NCBI GenBank assembly: GCA_007922305.1
Contig: ML677373.1
Span: forward strand, 14,080,016-14,144,015
DNA length: 64,000 nucleotides
From: Dermatemys mawii
Taxonomy: Eukaryota; Chordata; Testudines; Dermatemydidae
Reading direction: 5' to 3'
In this document: one piece after another, positions 33,546 through 43,545 of the stretch
Layout of the letters: the number at the start of each line of letters is the position of its first letter
Position numbering within the stretch: the first letter of the stretch is position 1
The notes under the pieces: model-generated
Database searches by the model: none
Told to the model about the DNA's origin: nothing
Seen by the model: the letters and a program-made list of their open reading frames with translations, nothing else
Made by a program: the position numbers and the translations under genes

Positions 33546-34630
33546 ATTGTATCAAATTTGCTGTCGCAGTCTGTAGCAGGAAAACATGTTACCTTTCTCT
33601 TCTTCCTTGTGACGTTTTCCCCGTTCCAACTCCAGGTAGAATAATTGCTCAAAAAACAGACAGAAGAAGAAACAACAGCCTGTCTCTGAGGCCTGGAGTT
33701 ACCCAGATATGCAGCACTGTGCATGTGAGAACCATCTTGCAGGGCCATGCCAGTGTCTAGGAGAACTCAAGCCTGGTGAGTTAAAATTTATCCTGTAAAA
33801 TGTAGAACTTCTCTGATTGTATCCACACTGACTCCATTCTCCATCTCCTATCTTATTCCCTCCTTCCATGCCAACCAGCTCCTTGCCTGAATAGCTTAAC
33901 ACCATAAACCCAACCCCAAACAAGTGTCCATTCCCTCTCCCTACCCCCACCAAACAAGCTCCCTCCTTTGGGTGGTGTTCCATTGGAGAAGAGGACTCAT
34001 GGATCGGCATACTGTTTATTGGGCTTGGCCTAGGTTGCTTGGGCCAATCTGATAAGCTCTGGAGCTTCTCCAAGGCCAGGGAGTGGAGTGGGATAGTGGC
34101 CAGGAGAGCTATGAGAGTTGAAGGTGGTAGCTAGTTCCGCTGAGGTAGACCTCCATGAAGGTAGGGGCCTGCACTGGGCTTGGATTTATCGGCACCTAAA
34201 AATTAAGGTTAGGGTTCAGCTCAGGAGCTGGACAGAGTTTTGGGCTGGTCCTTCATTCTCCAGTCCAACCCCTCTGGCTCTGAGCCAACACATCACTGAA
34301 CTGATTTCACTGAGACAGGACAGAAGCTTTCTTGAGACCCAGGAGACCATTTCTCTCCTATTTCTGGTCAAGCTGCAGCTGGAGTCTCCAGATAGCCTCT
34401 TGTAGAAGGCATCACTATTTAAAGATGAAAAATGTTTCCTCTTGGAGTATTAAAGCCACTTTATAAAAATGATGCGAGTTCTGGTCAGGACCCCTGGGAG
34501 AAGGGTTCACCGGCTGCAGAGAGACACGATTCCAGGTGAATTGTTGGAGCAAAGCGCTGGCATGGCTGCATCTGGCTTTCTTGGAAGCACAGCTGTTTGT
34601 GACAACCATCAGGCTGTTAGATGCTCCTGA
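33546..34630. other. intergenic, no gene seen
   Basis: No exon or named repeat recognised. Confidence 0.5.
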
Positions 34631-34639
34631 ATGTGGACT

Positions 34640-34683
34640 GCAGGGGGCGCTGTTAGCTGCCTTTTTACCTGCCAGCAGGGGGC
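34640..34683 (+). promoter_or_regulatory. CTCF-like motif pair
   Basis: CCAGCAGGGGGC at 34672-34683 is a 12/12 match to the CTCF core CCASYAGRKGGC. About 30 bp upstream, ACTGCAGGGGGCGCT (34637-34651) is a 10/12 match with the GCGCT extension often seen in CTCF sites. Both are in + orientation. Confidence 0.55.
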
Positions 34684-35170
34684 AGGAGCTATTCTGCTAC
34701 AGGAGGAGCGTGAGAGGAGTGGCAGAGGATCAGTCTTGTCCTGTTCCCCAAGCGCCATCCATCATTCCTACAGCGCGCAAACTCGGGAGACAGGGTCATC
34801 TTCCTTTTGCATTGTGTGAATCCCAGGGGTAAGGCCTCGATTCAGGCAAGCATGCGTGGCAGTGTGTTCCTGAATCAGGGCCTTTATGTTTCTTGGGACT
34901 CACTAAGGCAATGTACTGCAATGGGGTGATTCTCCCTGAATGCCTTGGCTCGCTTTTCACAAGAGTGGGACGGGAGGAGAGGGTGCAGCGCCGGTTTGCT
35001 CAACTTCCCTCCCCACTTTCACCTGGATCCACTCTCTGGCTTCATGTTCCGTCTCAGACCATCACACAGTGTGGCGGGGCAGCTCCCAACCAGCTGCTGG
35101 GTTGCACCCCAGAGGGGGCTGCATTTCAGTGAAGTGGTTGCTTTAGGATTCATTAAGACAGAAGGTGCTG
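34684..35170. other. intergenic, no gene seen
   Basis: A weak CTCF-like word (CCCCAGAGGGGGCTGC) lies at about 35108. Overlapping frames at 34893-35175 on the + strand share no known domain. Confidence 0.45.
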
Positions 35171-35277
35171 TATAAATATTCTCTCTTCTTCTCTGATTCC
35201 TTTCCCACTTCTCCCCGCCCCCTTCTCTCTTTCTCCCCCTTTGCTCATCTCTTTCCTCTCCTTCCCCTCTCCAGCTA
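35171..35277. repeat. polypyrimidine tract
   Basis: About 105 bp of almost pure C/T on the + strand (clusters of tctcttctt, cccgcccccttctctctttc). Such tracts can form triplex (H-DNA). Confidence 0.75.
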
Positions 35278-35784
35278 GTGATTCCTCAAGATGCACCTGG
35301 TCACGCCCAGCCTCCCTCTGAGGGTATGGGCTAAGGCTGGCCTCCTCTGTGCTAAGGCTCTCCCCCAGTATGCTGCTCAGGGGAGGAGCGCTGGCTTTGT
35401 ACAGGACCCGGCATAGCTGGAGTCAGATCCCAGAAGCAAGGATGCAGTGTGAGGACTGGGGGCGGGGACTAGCTCACTTAGCACTTTGCAGTTTTCTAAG
35501 GGGGCCTGGTAATAACTCGTCCTGGCACATCACAAACCAGGGGTGGGGAAAGCCTTAATCGGGTGTCAGGTCCTCTGCACCGCTGGACATTTTGCATTAG
35601 CTACGTGCTCTGCAGCTGCTCCTGCTATTTGTTTGTCTTCGCTGCAAGTCGGCTCCTAAAGCTGTGAGGTCACCTGAAGGTCAGTTGAAGCTGAAGAGCT
35701 CATGCTGCTAGTGCAGCTGTATCCCAGGAGGCAGGCGCAGGTGGCCTGGGCACTGCCAAACAACTCGCTACCTTCCACTAGCAT
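35278..35784. other. intergenic, no gene seen
   Basis: Nothing recognised beyond short frames. Confidence 0.5.
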
Positions 35785-36005
35785 CCTTTATCTGAGTGTC
35801 TCAAAGCCCCATGCAAATGTTAAGGACTGAACCACAATGCCCTCGGGGAGCTGTGTCAGAGCATCACCCCCATTTTACAGATGGGGAAACTGGGGAATGG
35901 GGCATTTATAAGTTTATATTGAGGCTCCTGCTTATAGAAGAAGCCAGTGGTAGAGAGGGGACTAGAACCCAGGAGTTCTGCTGTCAAGTCACTGTGCAAA
36001 TGCTA
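35785..36005 (+). repeat. MIR-type SINE remnant (long copy)
   Basis: 'tttatctgagtgtctcaaag', 'cccccattttacagatgggg', 'aaactggggaatggggcatt' and 'gggactagaacccaggagtt' follow most of a MIR, the best-preserved + copy here. Confidence 0.8.
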
Positions 36006-36169
36006 CCCCTTTTACTGGCATAGGCAGGGACTTCAGCCTGAAGCTTCAAATGTCCTGACCTGTCCCAGTCCATTGCACCATCCTGTGGGCTCTGGAGCTT
36101 GATCAAGGGCTGGGCATGCAGGATAGCTACCAGAGGGGTGTACTTAGAGACAAGATTAAAGGATTCCAG

Positions 36170-36490
36170 TCACGAGCCCGAGCAAAGCTGTCATTTAAAA
36201 TTAATTTACATTCCAGGGGTATTGGCCCCCTGTGTTGCAGTTTTCTTCCATAAATGGTACATTATAATCTGTCGGCAAAACTTGCCTCTTTTGGCCACCC
36301 ATCTAAAGCCATCCAGGCGCATTGCCGGACAGCTGCTCTGGCTCTCTTGCTTTGTAGAAAGGTGTTGGCCTCTCGTGTTAGAATGTGTTTCAGATTGTAC
36401 GAACTGGCACCAAGGCAGCAACTCCATTTGCACAGAGCAGAGGTTTTTCCATTCAGCAGGTTGGCAGGTTCTGCTAGTTGCTAACACGTC
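36170..36490. other. candidate conserved non-coding block
   Basis: Repeat-free, with 'catttaaaattaatttacat', 'ccataaatggtacattataa' and long unbroken mixed sequence. A + frame at 36099-36581 crosses it but shows no domain. Confidence 0.28.
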
Positions 36491-38550
36491 AGGGCACGGG
36501 GAGAGCAAAGAGGAGATATACTCAGACCTGTCCCAGACTGGTGTTTTCCTTGCTCCGCACGGTGCAGCAGGTGAGGGATAGAGATGGGAAGAGCGAGAGA
36601 TCCGTTGGCGTTAAGGCAGAGAGTTACTGGAGTGAATGAGCCTGAGAGGGAGAGGAAGTGTAGGAGAGAGCCAGGGTGTCTAAAGGAATAGAAAGAGGGG
36701 CAGATGAATGCAGATGGGCAGAGAGGCAGATGAGAACGCTGACTGTGAAAGAAAAGCCCCATGGGACGGGAAGGCTGGGGGCTGGAGGTGGGCAGAGCTG
36801 CCTGGAGAAGCAGATGACTCCTGCCAAAAACCACAAGCTAGCTGGTGAGTTGAACAGATGCCTTGCCACACTCCGGAGTGGATCTGTGACTTTCAAGGCT
36901 GTCATTGCCCTGAGTGCAGATTCCTTGTGTGGGAAGAGATGACCAAGGCAGAAACGATTGGGCAGCAAACCTCAGAGGAAATTGCTTTCTTCTAGCACTG
37001 AACAAGGAACTTTATCCGAATGAGGGAAATGGTGTTTGCCCCAGACCTAGGCACTCTCTGCTTCACTGTAGCACTTCTACTGAGAGCCTTTCCCAGATCC
37101 CCCTTGCCTGGCTTCCTGCCACAGATTAAAAGAAACAGCCCGCGCATCCTCATGTCTTTTCCTGGGACTGAGCCTTTAACACAGATAAATATTTGTTTAA
37201 CAACAAATTTTAGATCCAGACGAGTCACTGGCTTTGCTGCTCATCCACAGCCGGTATCTTCTGATCTTGGCAGGTTGATTCACTGGAATTATCAGACCCC
37301 AAGCTGTAGACTCCTGCTTAGAACTCTCCTCAGCAGCCTCATCGCCCTTCATTCAGGCTGCGGAGCTGCTACCGGAGTGATGTGGCCATTCTGCTGTTTG
37401 GAATTAGCTGGATATTGTCCTGAACATCTTGGATCAGCTTGAACTAGGCAGGGTCTTGGGGGCGTGGCTACGTCCAGGGACAAGCGCTGGGCTTGTCCAG
37501 TATGTGTCCTCATCCAGTACCGGGTCTCCTGGTTTCAGAAGAGAGAAGCTGTGGATGCATTCCAATAATTGAAGGGAGTGGCGGGGGGGGGCGGGGGAAA
37601 CAAATCTGACTCCTGTAAGATCTGATGTGCCTCAGCCTCCCTTCTTTCCTATAGGGCCATGCAGGACAAAGGGTGGTAGCATTGTCTGGAACCGTCGGCC
37701 CATAAGTCAATGAGCTGGGTGAGGGCTGGTGACAGAGTGGAGAGAGGGCTGGAGTAGAGAGGAGTCCTTGGGAGTGTGCGTATAATACTACTTATCAGTG
37801 TCACTTCTGGACCAATGAGGTGACCTGGCCCTAAATGACCAGCTGCTGATTATCAGCTGATGTTCTGGTGGCCTTCCGGTCATGAAAGGGAAGCAGATGA
37901 TGTCCAGCAAAGAGCAGGCTCTATGGAGTAGCGATGGCTGGTGGGCGGGTCGCTCACAGGGGCAGAGTTGGTAGGGGATGGCTGGAGCAGGTGGTTGACT
38001 CTAAGGGACAGAGAATGGCCGGAGCGGGCCAGTTGTGGTTGTAGGGAGAAGCCTGTTTCCTACATTAATGCCAATTGAACCTACCTTGTCGTGAGCACCT
38101 TGACCTGACAGCTCATGTTTGTAACAACTCTGGCCCCAGCTCCCACTGCTACTTGTGATTAAACAACAAACTGGGCCTGATGCATTCCAAACCCTGTGCT
38201 TAATCATCACAATGTGGAAGATGCAGGGATGTGCGCTCCTGCCTCCCAAGCTGTCAAGGGGGAGGGCCTGGCTCACCTAGCCCTTGGCCGGTGCCTTAGA
38301 AGAGTGGACACCCTGTCAGAACAATGAGCTCCAGATGGGCATCTGAGCCTCCCCTGCTCTAAGGATTTGGCAGGGATCCTGCTGAATCCTGGCCGGTTTA
38401 CTTCCCCTCTTCTTTTCCCTGACAGTTGACTCTCCAGTTGCTGCTTAAGGCAGATACCAGGCTCCAGGGCCCCAGAGGAGGTTTGGAGGTGAAAATCTCT
38501 AAGGACAGCAAATAAAAGTTCCCCTCAGCATAGCACAGGCTTTGAGGTTT
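36491..38550. other. intergenic, no gene seen
   Basis: About 2 kb without defensible exon. A G-tract (37580-37599) is present. Overlapping antisense frames at 36481-37442 are uninformative. Confidence 0.45.
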
Positions 38551-38900
38551 GTGCTGGAGAAAATCCATCTCGGAAGTGGCTGTTCTTTCTCCCTCCCGCT
38601 CCGTTCTCTCTCTCTATCTCTGTCCTTTTGCTCGAATCTCCCTCATCAGACTTTAATGATGTTCCCGGTTACTGCCACTAATGAAGGACCATGACTTTCA
38701 CTAACCGGCCAGCCGAGATGGATTCTTCATGATTGACTAGATAGCCCGAGAGGGGTTGCGTGACAGCTCTCCTCCCAGGAGCTTTAAACAAATGCTCTCA
38801 TCTCTAATCGAGTTCCTTCCAGGATTAATGAAACCCTGAGATCACTTTTATCTGCTGGAACAAGATTTTGCTGCTTCCAGAATCCAAGTCCCCCAGTGAG
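38551..38900. other. candidate conserved non-coding block
   Basis: Repeat-free with 'cagactttaatgatgttccc', 'gccactaatgaaggaccatg', 'ctctaatcgagttccttcca' and 'ggattaatgaaaccctgaga'. Several TAAT cores lie in about 200 bp, like a developmental enhancer. Confidence 0.3.
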
Positions 38901-39147
38901 CAATGAAATGGCTGACTCGGGAGAGCACAGAGCTGGGGCTGGGGAAAATAAAAACAGGAGCATGTGGGGAGGGGCGGGAGGAGCAGCGGGTTGGCTGCCC
39001 CTTTTACAATTCAGGATGGGTATCCCACTTGCAGCACTGAGGGACCGTTGCCCTCCCTCTGACACTGATTTTTGTTTACCCTACCAAGGACAAAGCAGGG
39101 AATAGAAAGAGGACAGAGTGCATGAGATTGCTCAGTGCCTAGCCCAG

Positions 39148-39826
39148 CCATCAGGAGGCGCTGCAGGGAAGAGGGAGGAGAGGACACGGAAGTCACTATT
39201 CCCAGCCAGCTGGAGCTGCTTCAGGACACACGCAGGGCATTGCTCAGCCTCTGTCTCAGCCAGCAGGAGGCGCTGCAGGGAAGGGGCAGATGGGGTTGCA
39301 CTGGAGTCAAAGCAGTCTTTACTCAGGCCAGCAGAGTAGAGCTGCCTGGTGACAGGCAGAGGCTGAGAGTCTGAGCAAGGTGCTGGAGAAGGGATGTAGT
39401 TTTCTTTATTCTGCTTGGCTTTCTTCCTGCCTCTTTTCACCACCCTTCAGCCCCCCATGGGGCGGGAGTGCTGCACACCTGAGACCCATTGGCCAGGTCC
39501 TCTCCCTCTGCCAGTGCAATGAGAAGCCCTTCCCGCTCTGCCCACACCTCTGGCCAGCATGGTGAGCTGAGCGCCAGTCGCTGAGAGCCTAGGGGTTGAG
39601 TGGAACCAAGAATGATTCTCCTGCTTGACGCTCAGCTCCTCCCTCTGGCCAAGGGTGACAGCAATGAGGGGAGGAGAGGAGTGGCCTGGTGAAACAGCAC
39701 ACACTGGCCTGAGCAGGTGCTGTGGAGGGCTGGGAGATTAGAGAGCCCTGTGGCATGTGGGAGTCTCAGTATGGCTGGCAGAAGCCATGGCACAGACAGT
39801 CATCTTTTTCCCAGCCAGCAGAGGGC
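39148..39826 (+). promoter_or_regulatory. cluster of three same-orientation CTCF-like sites in a decayed repeat
   Basis: Cores at 39148-39159 (CCATCAGGAGGC, 10/12), 39260-39271 (CCAGCAGGAGGC, 11/12) and 39815-39826 (CCAGCAGAGGGC, 12/12) are each followed by GCTGCAGGG or ACTGCAGGG, an extension found in strong CTCF sites. The first two are 112 bp apart within similar surroundings (cagcc..caggaggcgctgcagggaag), and weaker relatives occur at about 39206 and 39325. All are + oriented. Binding is inferred from motif only. Confidence 0.55.
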
Positions 39827-40494
39827 ACTGCAGGGAATGGGATGGAGGGAGCCAATGCACCCAGTCCAGATGTGGAGTCTGATGTAAACAATCAAAGGGC
39901 GTGTAGCTGTTTGTGGGTGCTGTGGGGCGGGGCATACATGTATTTGCAAACTGCCTGTGTTTGCTGGGCTCTCTGGCTGGAGCTGACGACAGCCGAGCCT
40001 CAGATCCCTGCCCCGGGTTTGCCTTGTAGTGGGGTTATTGAGTGGTCACTGCCCCGTGCCCCGGCAAGCGGGGGCGGAGGGGAGGCTTGCGTGACTGGCC
40101 CTGGGTATGAAAACAATGGCAGCGAGCGAGGCGCTGGCTAAGTCCCTCCAGTGTGTTGGCTCCACTGCATCAAAGTATTTAGATAGAAATCTCAAAGCTG
40201 GAATGTAAATTGGAAGCAGATTTGGGCTCAGGACTTGATGCAGATGTTAAAGGTAGCTCGGGTGCATAAAACAGAGAGAAGGGCATGAACCAATGGGCCT
40301 CTCCCTCCACACGGCTCACACGTACCGGGCACAGCCGAGGCAGAGGTCTGAACTCTCTGAGGTGTGGTTCTTGCCTGCAGTCCATTCCCAGCCCCCTAGG
40401 TCTGTGTTCTCGTGAGAGGGGTGAGGGAAGGGTGCGGGACCTGTTGAAGTGCCTGGAAAGGTTTTGGTGTGTGACTGGCTAGCTGGGATCTGTG
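39827..40494. other. intergenic, GC-rich, no gene seen
   Basis: Slightly CpG-richer DNA near 39970-40140 ('ccccggcaagcgggggcgga') but no clear CpG island, TATA box or exon. Confidence 0.45.
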
Positions 40495-40870
40495 TCAAAC
40501 AAAGGAGAAGTGCGTGTTCACATGCGTGTGCAATGAAAGGCATATGTACAAGGTAGCTGTGTGAGGGTACCTGGGTGCGACATGTGGCTGGCACATGCGT
40601 GTAATGATGATCTGATAGCATATGTGCACCAGGCAGGTGTACAAGGTTCCCTGAGGAGTGTGTGAGGATGGGATGTGCACATGAAGTGTGAGGGCTTTGT
40701 ATGCGTGTAAGTGCAGGGTGCCTGTCTGAACATCCAGGTGGCAAATGTGAACATGGTGTAGGTGTGAGCACCTGTCACCCCACTTGTTTGTGCACAGGGC
40801 ACCTGCCTGAGTGCCCAAGTAGCATGTATGCCCAGGTGTGATGTACACATGACATGGTGCATGTGCCCAT
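40495..40870. repeat. degenerate TG-rich tandem/low-complexity island
   Basis: The + strand is built of GTGTG, CACATG, GTGCAC and CAGGTG words ('acatgcgtgtgcaatgaaag', 'gggatgtgcacatgaagtgt'). There is no fixed period but strong word reuse, as in an eroded minisatellite. It generates long antisense His/Thr-rich frames that should not be read as genes. Confidence 0.6.
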
Positions 40871-40959
40871 GTATCCAAGGCGGCTAAGCTTTGCTTTGCT
40901 TCCCCAGAAGCACTGCCTGTCTGGCACTGTGCAGTTCCCTGATTAGGCAGGGGGATGTG

Positions 40960-41738
40960 CAGGGCCGATATAACCGCTAGGTGAACTAGGCATCCGCCTG
41001 GGGCACCAAGATTTCGGGGCGCCAAAAAGCGGTGTCCAATTTTTTATTTATTTATTTTATTTTACACTGTTGCTGGAAAATGAATGAATAAAGAAGAGAG
41101 AAACGTTGTTGAATGTGCATTTTAACGTGTCGTCCTCTCGTACATTACAGCTATAGCCTACGCCAGCTCTGCGTTTTGGGCACAAGCGTACTGCTTCACG
41201 ACGGTACAAAGTAGCAATGACATCATTTTTCTCGTCGCACGCAGCTGTTACCCATTCCGATAGGCTGTTTATAAGGCTAAGTTCACTAGTTTTCAGAGAT
41301 TGTCGACTGAGGCTATTTTTGTTGAGTTGTTTCAGATCGAAGACTCTGGCAAGTGCTGCTGCATCATTTCGCTAATACTTTGTGTCAATTGTGTGTGTAT
41401 GTTCAGTATTTGAGTGTATCTGTTTATGTACGAATATGCATATGTAGGTTGTTGAAATTTGTCAGACTGATATTGTTGGTGATTGTATGACAGAGTATCC
41501 GCCATTCTAATTTTATAAATTTTATTAATAACAATAATTGGATATTCTAAAGGTAGAATAAAATGTAGTAGATTTTGATATGAAAGAAGGAAGGAAGTAT
41601 AAGTGACTAAAAAGGGTATATTTTTGAAAGTATTTTGAAAGTTTATAATACGCGATGCTCCCGGGGGGAGGGGAGGGAGAGGGAGGGTGCAAGGTGGAAG
41701 TTTTGCCCAGGGCGCAAAATATCCTTGCACCGGCCCTG
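40960..41738 (-). mobile_element. hAT-like element, 779 bp, perfect 8-bp target duplication
   Basis: Ends CAGGGCCGAT and ACCGGCCCTG are inverted complements. The right end as reverse complement continues into 'tgcaaggatattttgcgccc'. The octamer gggatgtg flanks it exactly at 40952-40959 and 41739-41746. The interior is AT-rich (41030-41090, 41380-41650) with an embedded CpG-containing block. An antisense frame of 158 codons (41332-41808) runs through the right half but shows no transposase signature. Same family as 54542-55045, opposite orientation. Confidence 0.88.
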
Positions 41739-42021
41739 GGGATGTGAGGTTTATTTCTGGAGATCGCCTAATGCTTTGCCTTCCCCTCTGTTCACTGGGG
41801 GCTCTCAAGTGATTTCAGGCTACTCAGCTGCCCTGGGAAGGATGGTAGCATGGCTGTGTTCATGGCACAGAGCTCCAGGACTGGCCAGCCGCCCCTTAAG
41901 TCTGTCTGGCTGATGGATGGGGAGGGGTGGGGGTTTCCCACCAGCTCCACCACAGCCCTAGAGAGGTGGGGAGCTCGGAGCCCGGTGGGGCAGGTGCTGC
42001 TGGTTCTGTCACAACCGGAGG

Positions 42022-42024
<3 letters not shown>

Positions 42025-42055
<31 letters not shown>
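42025..42055. repeat. (GT)n microsatellite
   Basis: About fifteen GT units. Confidence 0.95.
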
Positions 42056-42060
<5 letters not shown>

Positions 42061-42474
42061 TTAGTCCCTTTGCTTTGACTCCAGTGGCGCACAACTGCAC
42101 AGTTTATCCAGAGCCCTGTTTCTATGGCAACGTTCCATTGTGTGTGAGCTGATAGTGTGAGCCCTCTGTGGTGCCTCCTGGGGAGGGACGGAAAAGCCTC
42201 CTGCTCATTGAGATGCACCTGACAGCACTGCAGGGCTATGGGGAATCCTCGGCACAGGCTGGGAGGCAGGGAACCCCAGGCCTAGCTTGCTTGGTGAGCA
42301 ACAGAGCTAGAAAACCCCTCTGAGCCTATGGAGTCTGTCTGCTCGCTGGCTGAGGTGGCCTGGTCTCCCCTGGCCGAAGCCAGGGCAGAGGTTACACAGA
42401 TACCACCCTTAAGCTCAGCCTGAATGGGAATCACTGAAGTACCCCCATCCTGGGCCAGTACGGCCCCCGAGCTC
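42056..42474. other. intergenic, no gene seen
   Basis: No exon or repeat recognised. Confidence 0.5.
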
Positions 42475-42610
42475 CAGCTCGTTCACAGTGATTATTACAA
42501 GCATCTCTTCCAGAGCAAATAATTATGGAATTAAAAACCCAATCCCCGCAGCCCCCTAAGAGCGTCAGCCTATCTGTCAGCAGCTGTCTGTGATGGCAGA
42601 GGGGTGGGGA
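42475..42610. other. candidate conserved non-coding block
   Basis: Repeat-free with 'agtgattattacaagcatct', 'agcaaataattatggaatta' and 'tcagcagctgtctgtgatgg' (E-box CAGCTG). Confidence 0.28.
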
Positions 42611-43146
42611 GGGCTGTTATGTAAGACCCTGGCAACACGTGAACTCCCCTCTCCGGCACAAGCCGCTTTGCTTTCCCGAGAGCTGTGTTTGCCTGGCCAG
42701 CCCAGGCCAGTGGGACAGTGGAGCAGCCCCTCCCACTGGGACATGGCCAGGTTTGCCCTGTGGGACTGAGAGGACAGGTCTAGGAGACTGTAGGGGGAAT
42801 GGGGAAGGCCCAGGAGGCACTCTGTTAACAGCAGGAGAGGAAGTGCTGGGGACTTTTGAAGTGGGTGGAGCAGGAGGGAAGGGGCTATAAGGGAAGGTCC
42901 TGGGGAACTCTCCCAAGGATGGCAAGGGGAGCTGTTGCAGGCCTTGCAAGGTGGAGGGGAAGGCCGCCCTGTCTCCTCACTTGTCGCATATGGCTAACTT
43001 TGGGCCTGGGCTTCAGTGCAAACCAAGGGCTGGTTATTGGAGTGTGCGTGGTTCAGCATAGCCCTTGGTATCATGTGACAACTGCCCCCCAATTCCTCAC
43101 CTCTCGGGGCAGCAGCTGTCTGATACTGCACCTCTGCATGGGGGCT
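42611..43146. other. intergenic, no gene seen
   Basis: Overlapping open frames on both strands only. Confidence 0.45.
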
Positions 43147-43545
43147 AGGGTCGCCAACTTGGTAATATTTAAAACCCGGATACTCCAATAGGAGTGCCGG
43201 AATCTCCCCTGTCCTGCATCTTTCCTTCCCTCCCCCCGCCTCTTCCCTCAAGGCTCAGCCCCCATCCACTCCTCTTTCCCCCTCCCCCCGTCACTCACTG
43301 ATTTTCCCCTCCAGTCCCTCCCCACCTTGGTCAGGAGGGGCTTGCCTGCTTTGCTGGGGCTGGGAGCTGCAGGTAGGAGGCAGTCCTGGCTGAGAAAAGG
43401 GCTTGTGCAGGTGATGACCCAATACCTCCCTCACCCACAGTAATAGGACTTTGGGTGTCTGGACAGTACAGCTGACTGGACGCTATCAAGTCCAGTTTTT
43501 GTCCAGACTTTCGGGATGAAAACCAGGCATCTGGCCACCCCAATG
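43147..43545. mobile_element. composite turtle repeat with inverted ends
   Basis: It opens 'agggtcgccaacttggtaat' and closes 'gcatctggccacccc', resembling the termini of the AGGGTGACCAGA family. Between lie a pyrimidine-rich block (43200-43320) and 'gacgctatcaagtccagttt', 'tgtccagactttcgggatga'. A common chelonian arrangement. Confidence 0.6.

Noticed and set aside
40495..41025. 176-codon His/Thr-rich open frame on the minus strand
   Set aside because: It is the antisense reading of a TG-rich low-complexity island.
41332..41808. Possible transposase in the 40960-41738 element
   Set aside because: The frame runs past the element end into flanking DNA and has no hAT dimerisation (WW..H) or zinc-finger motif.
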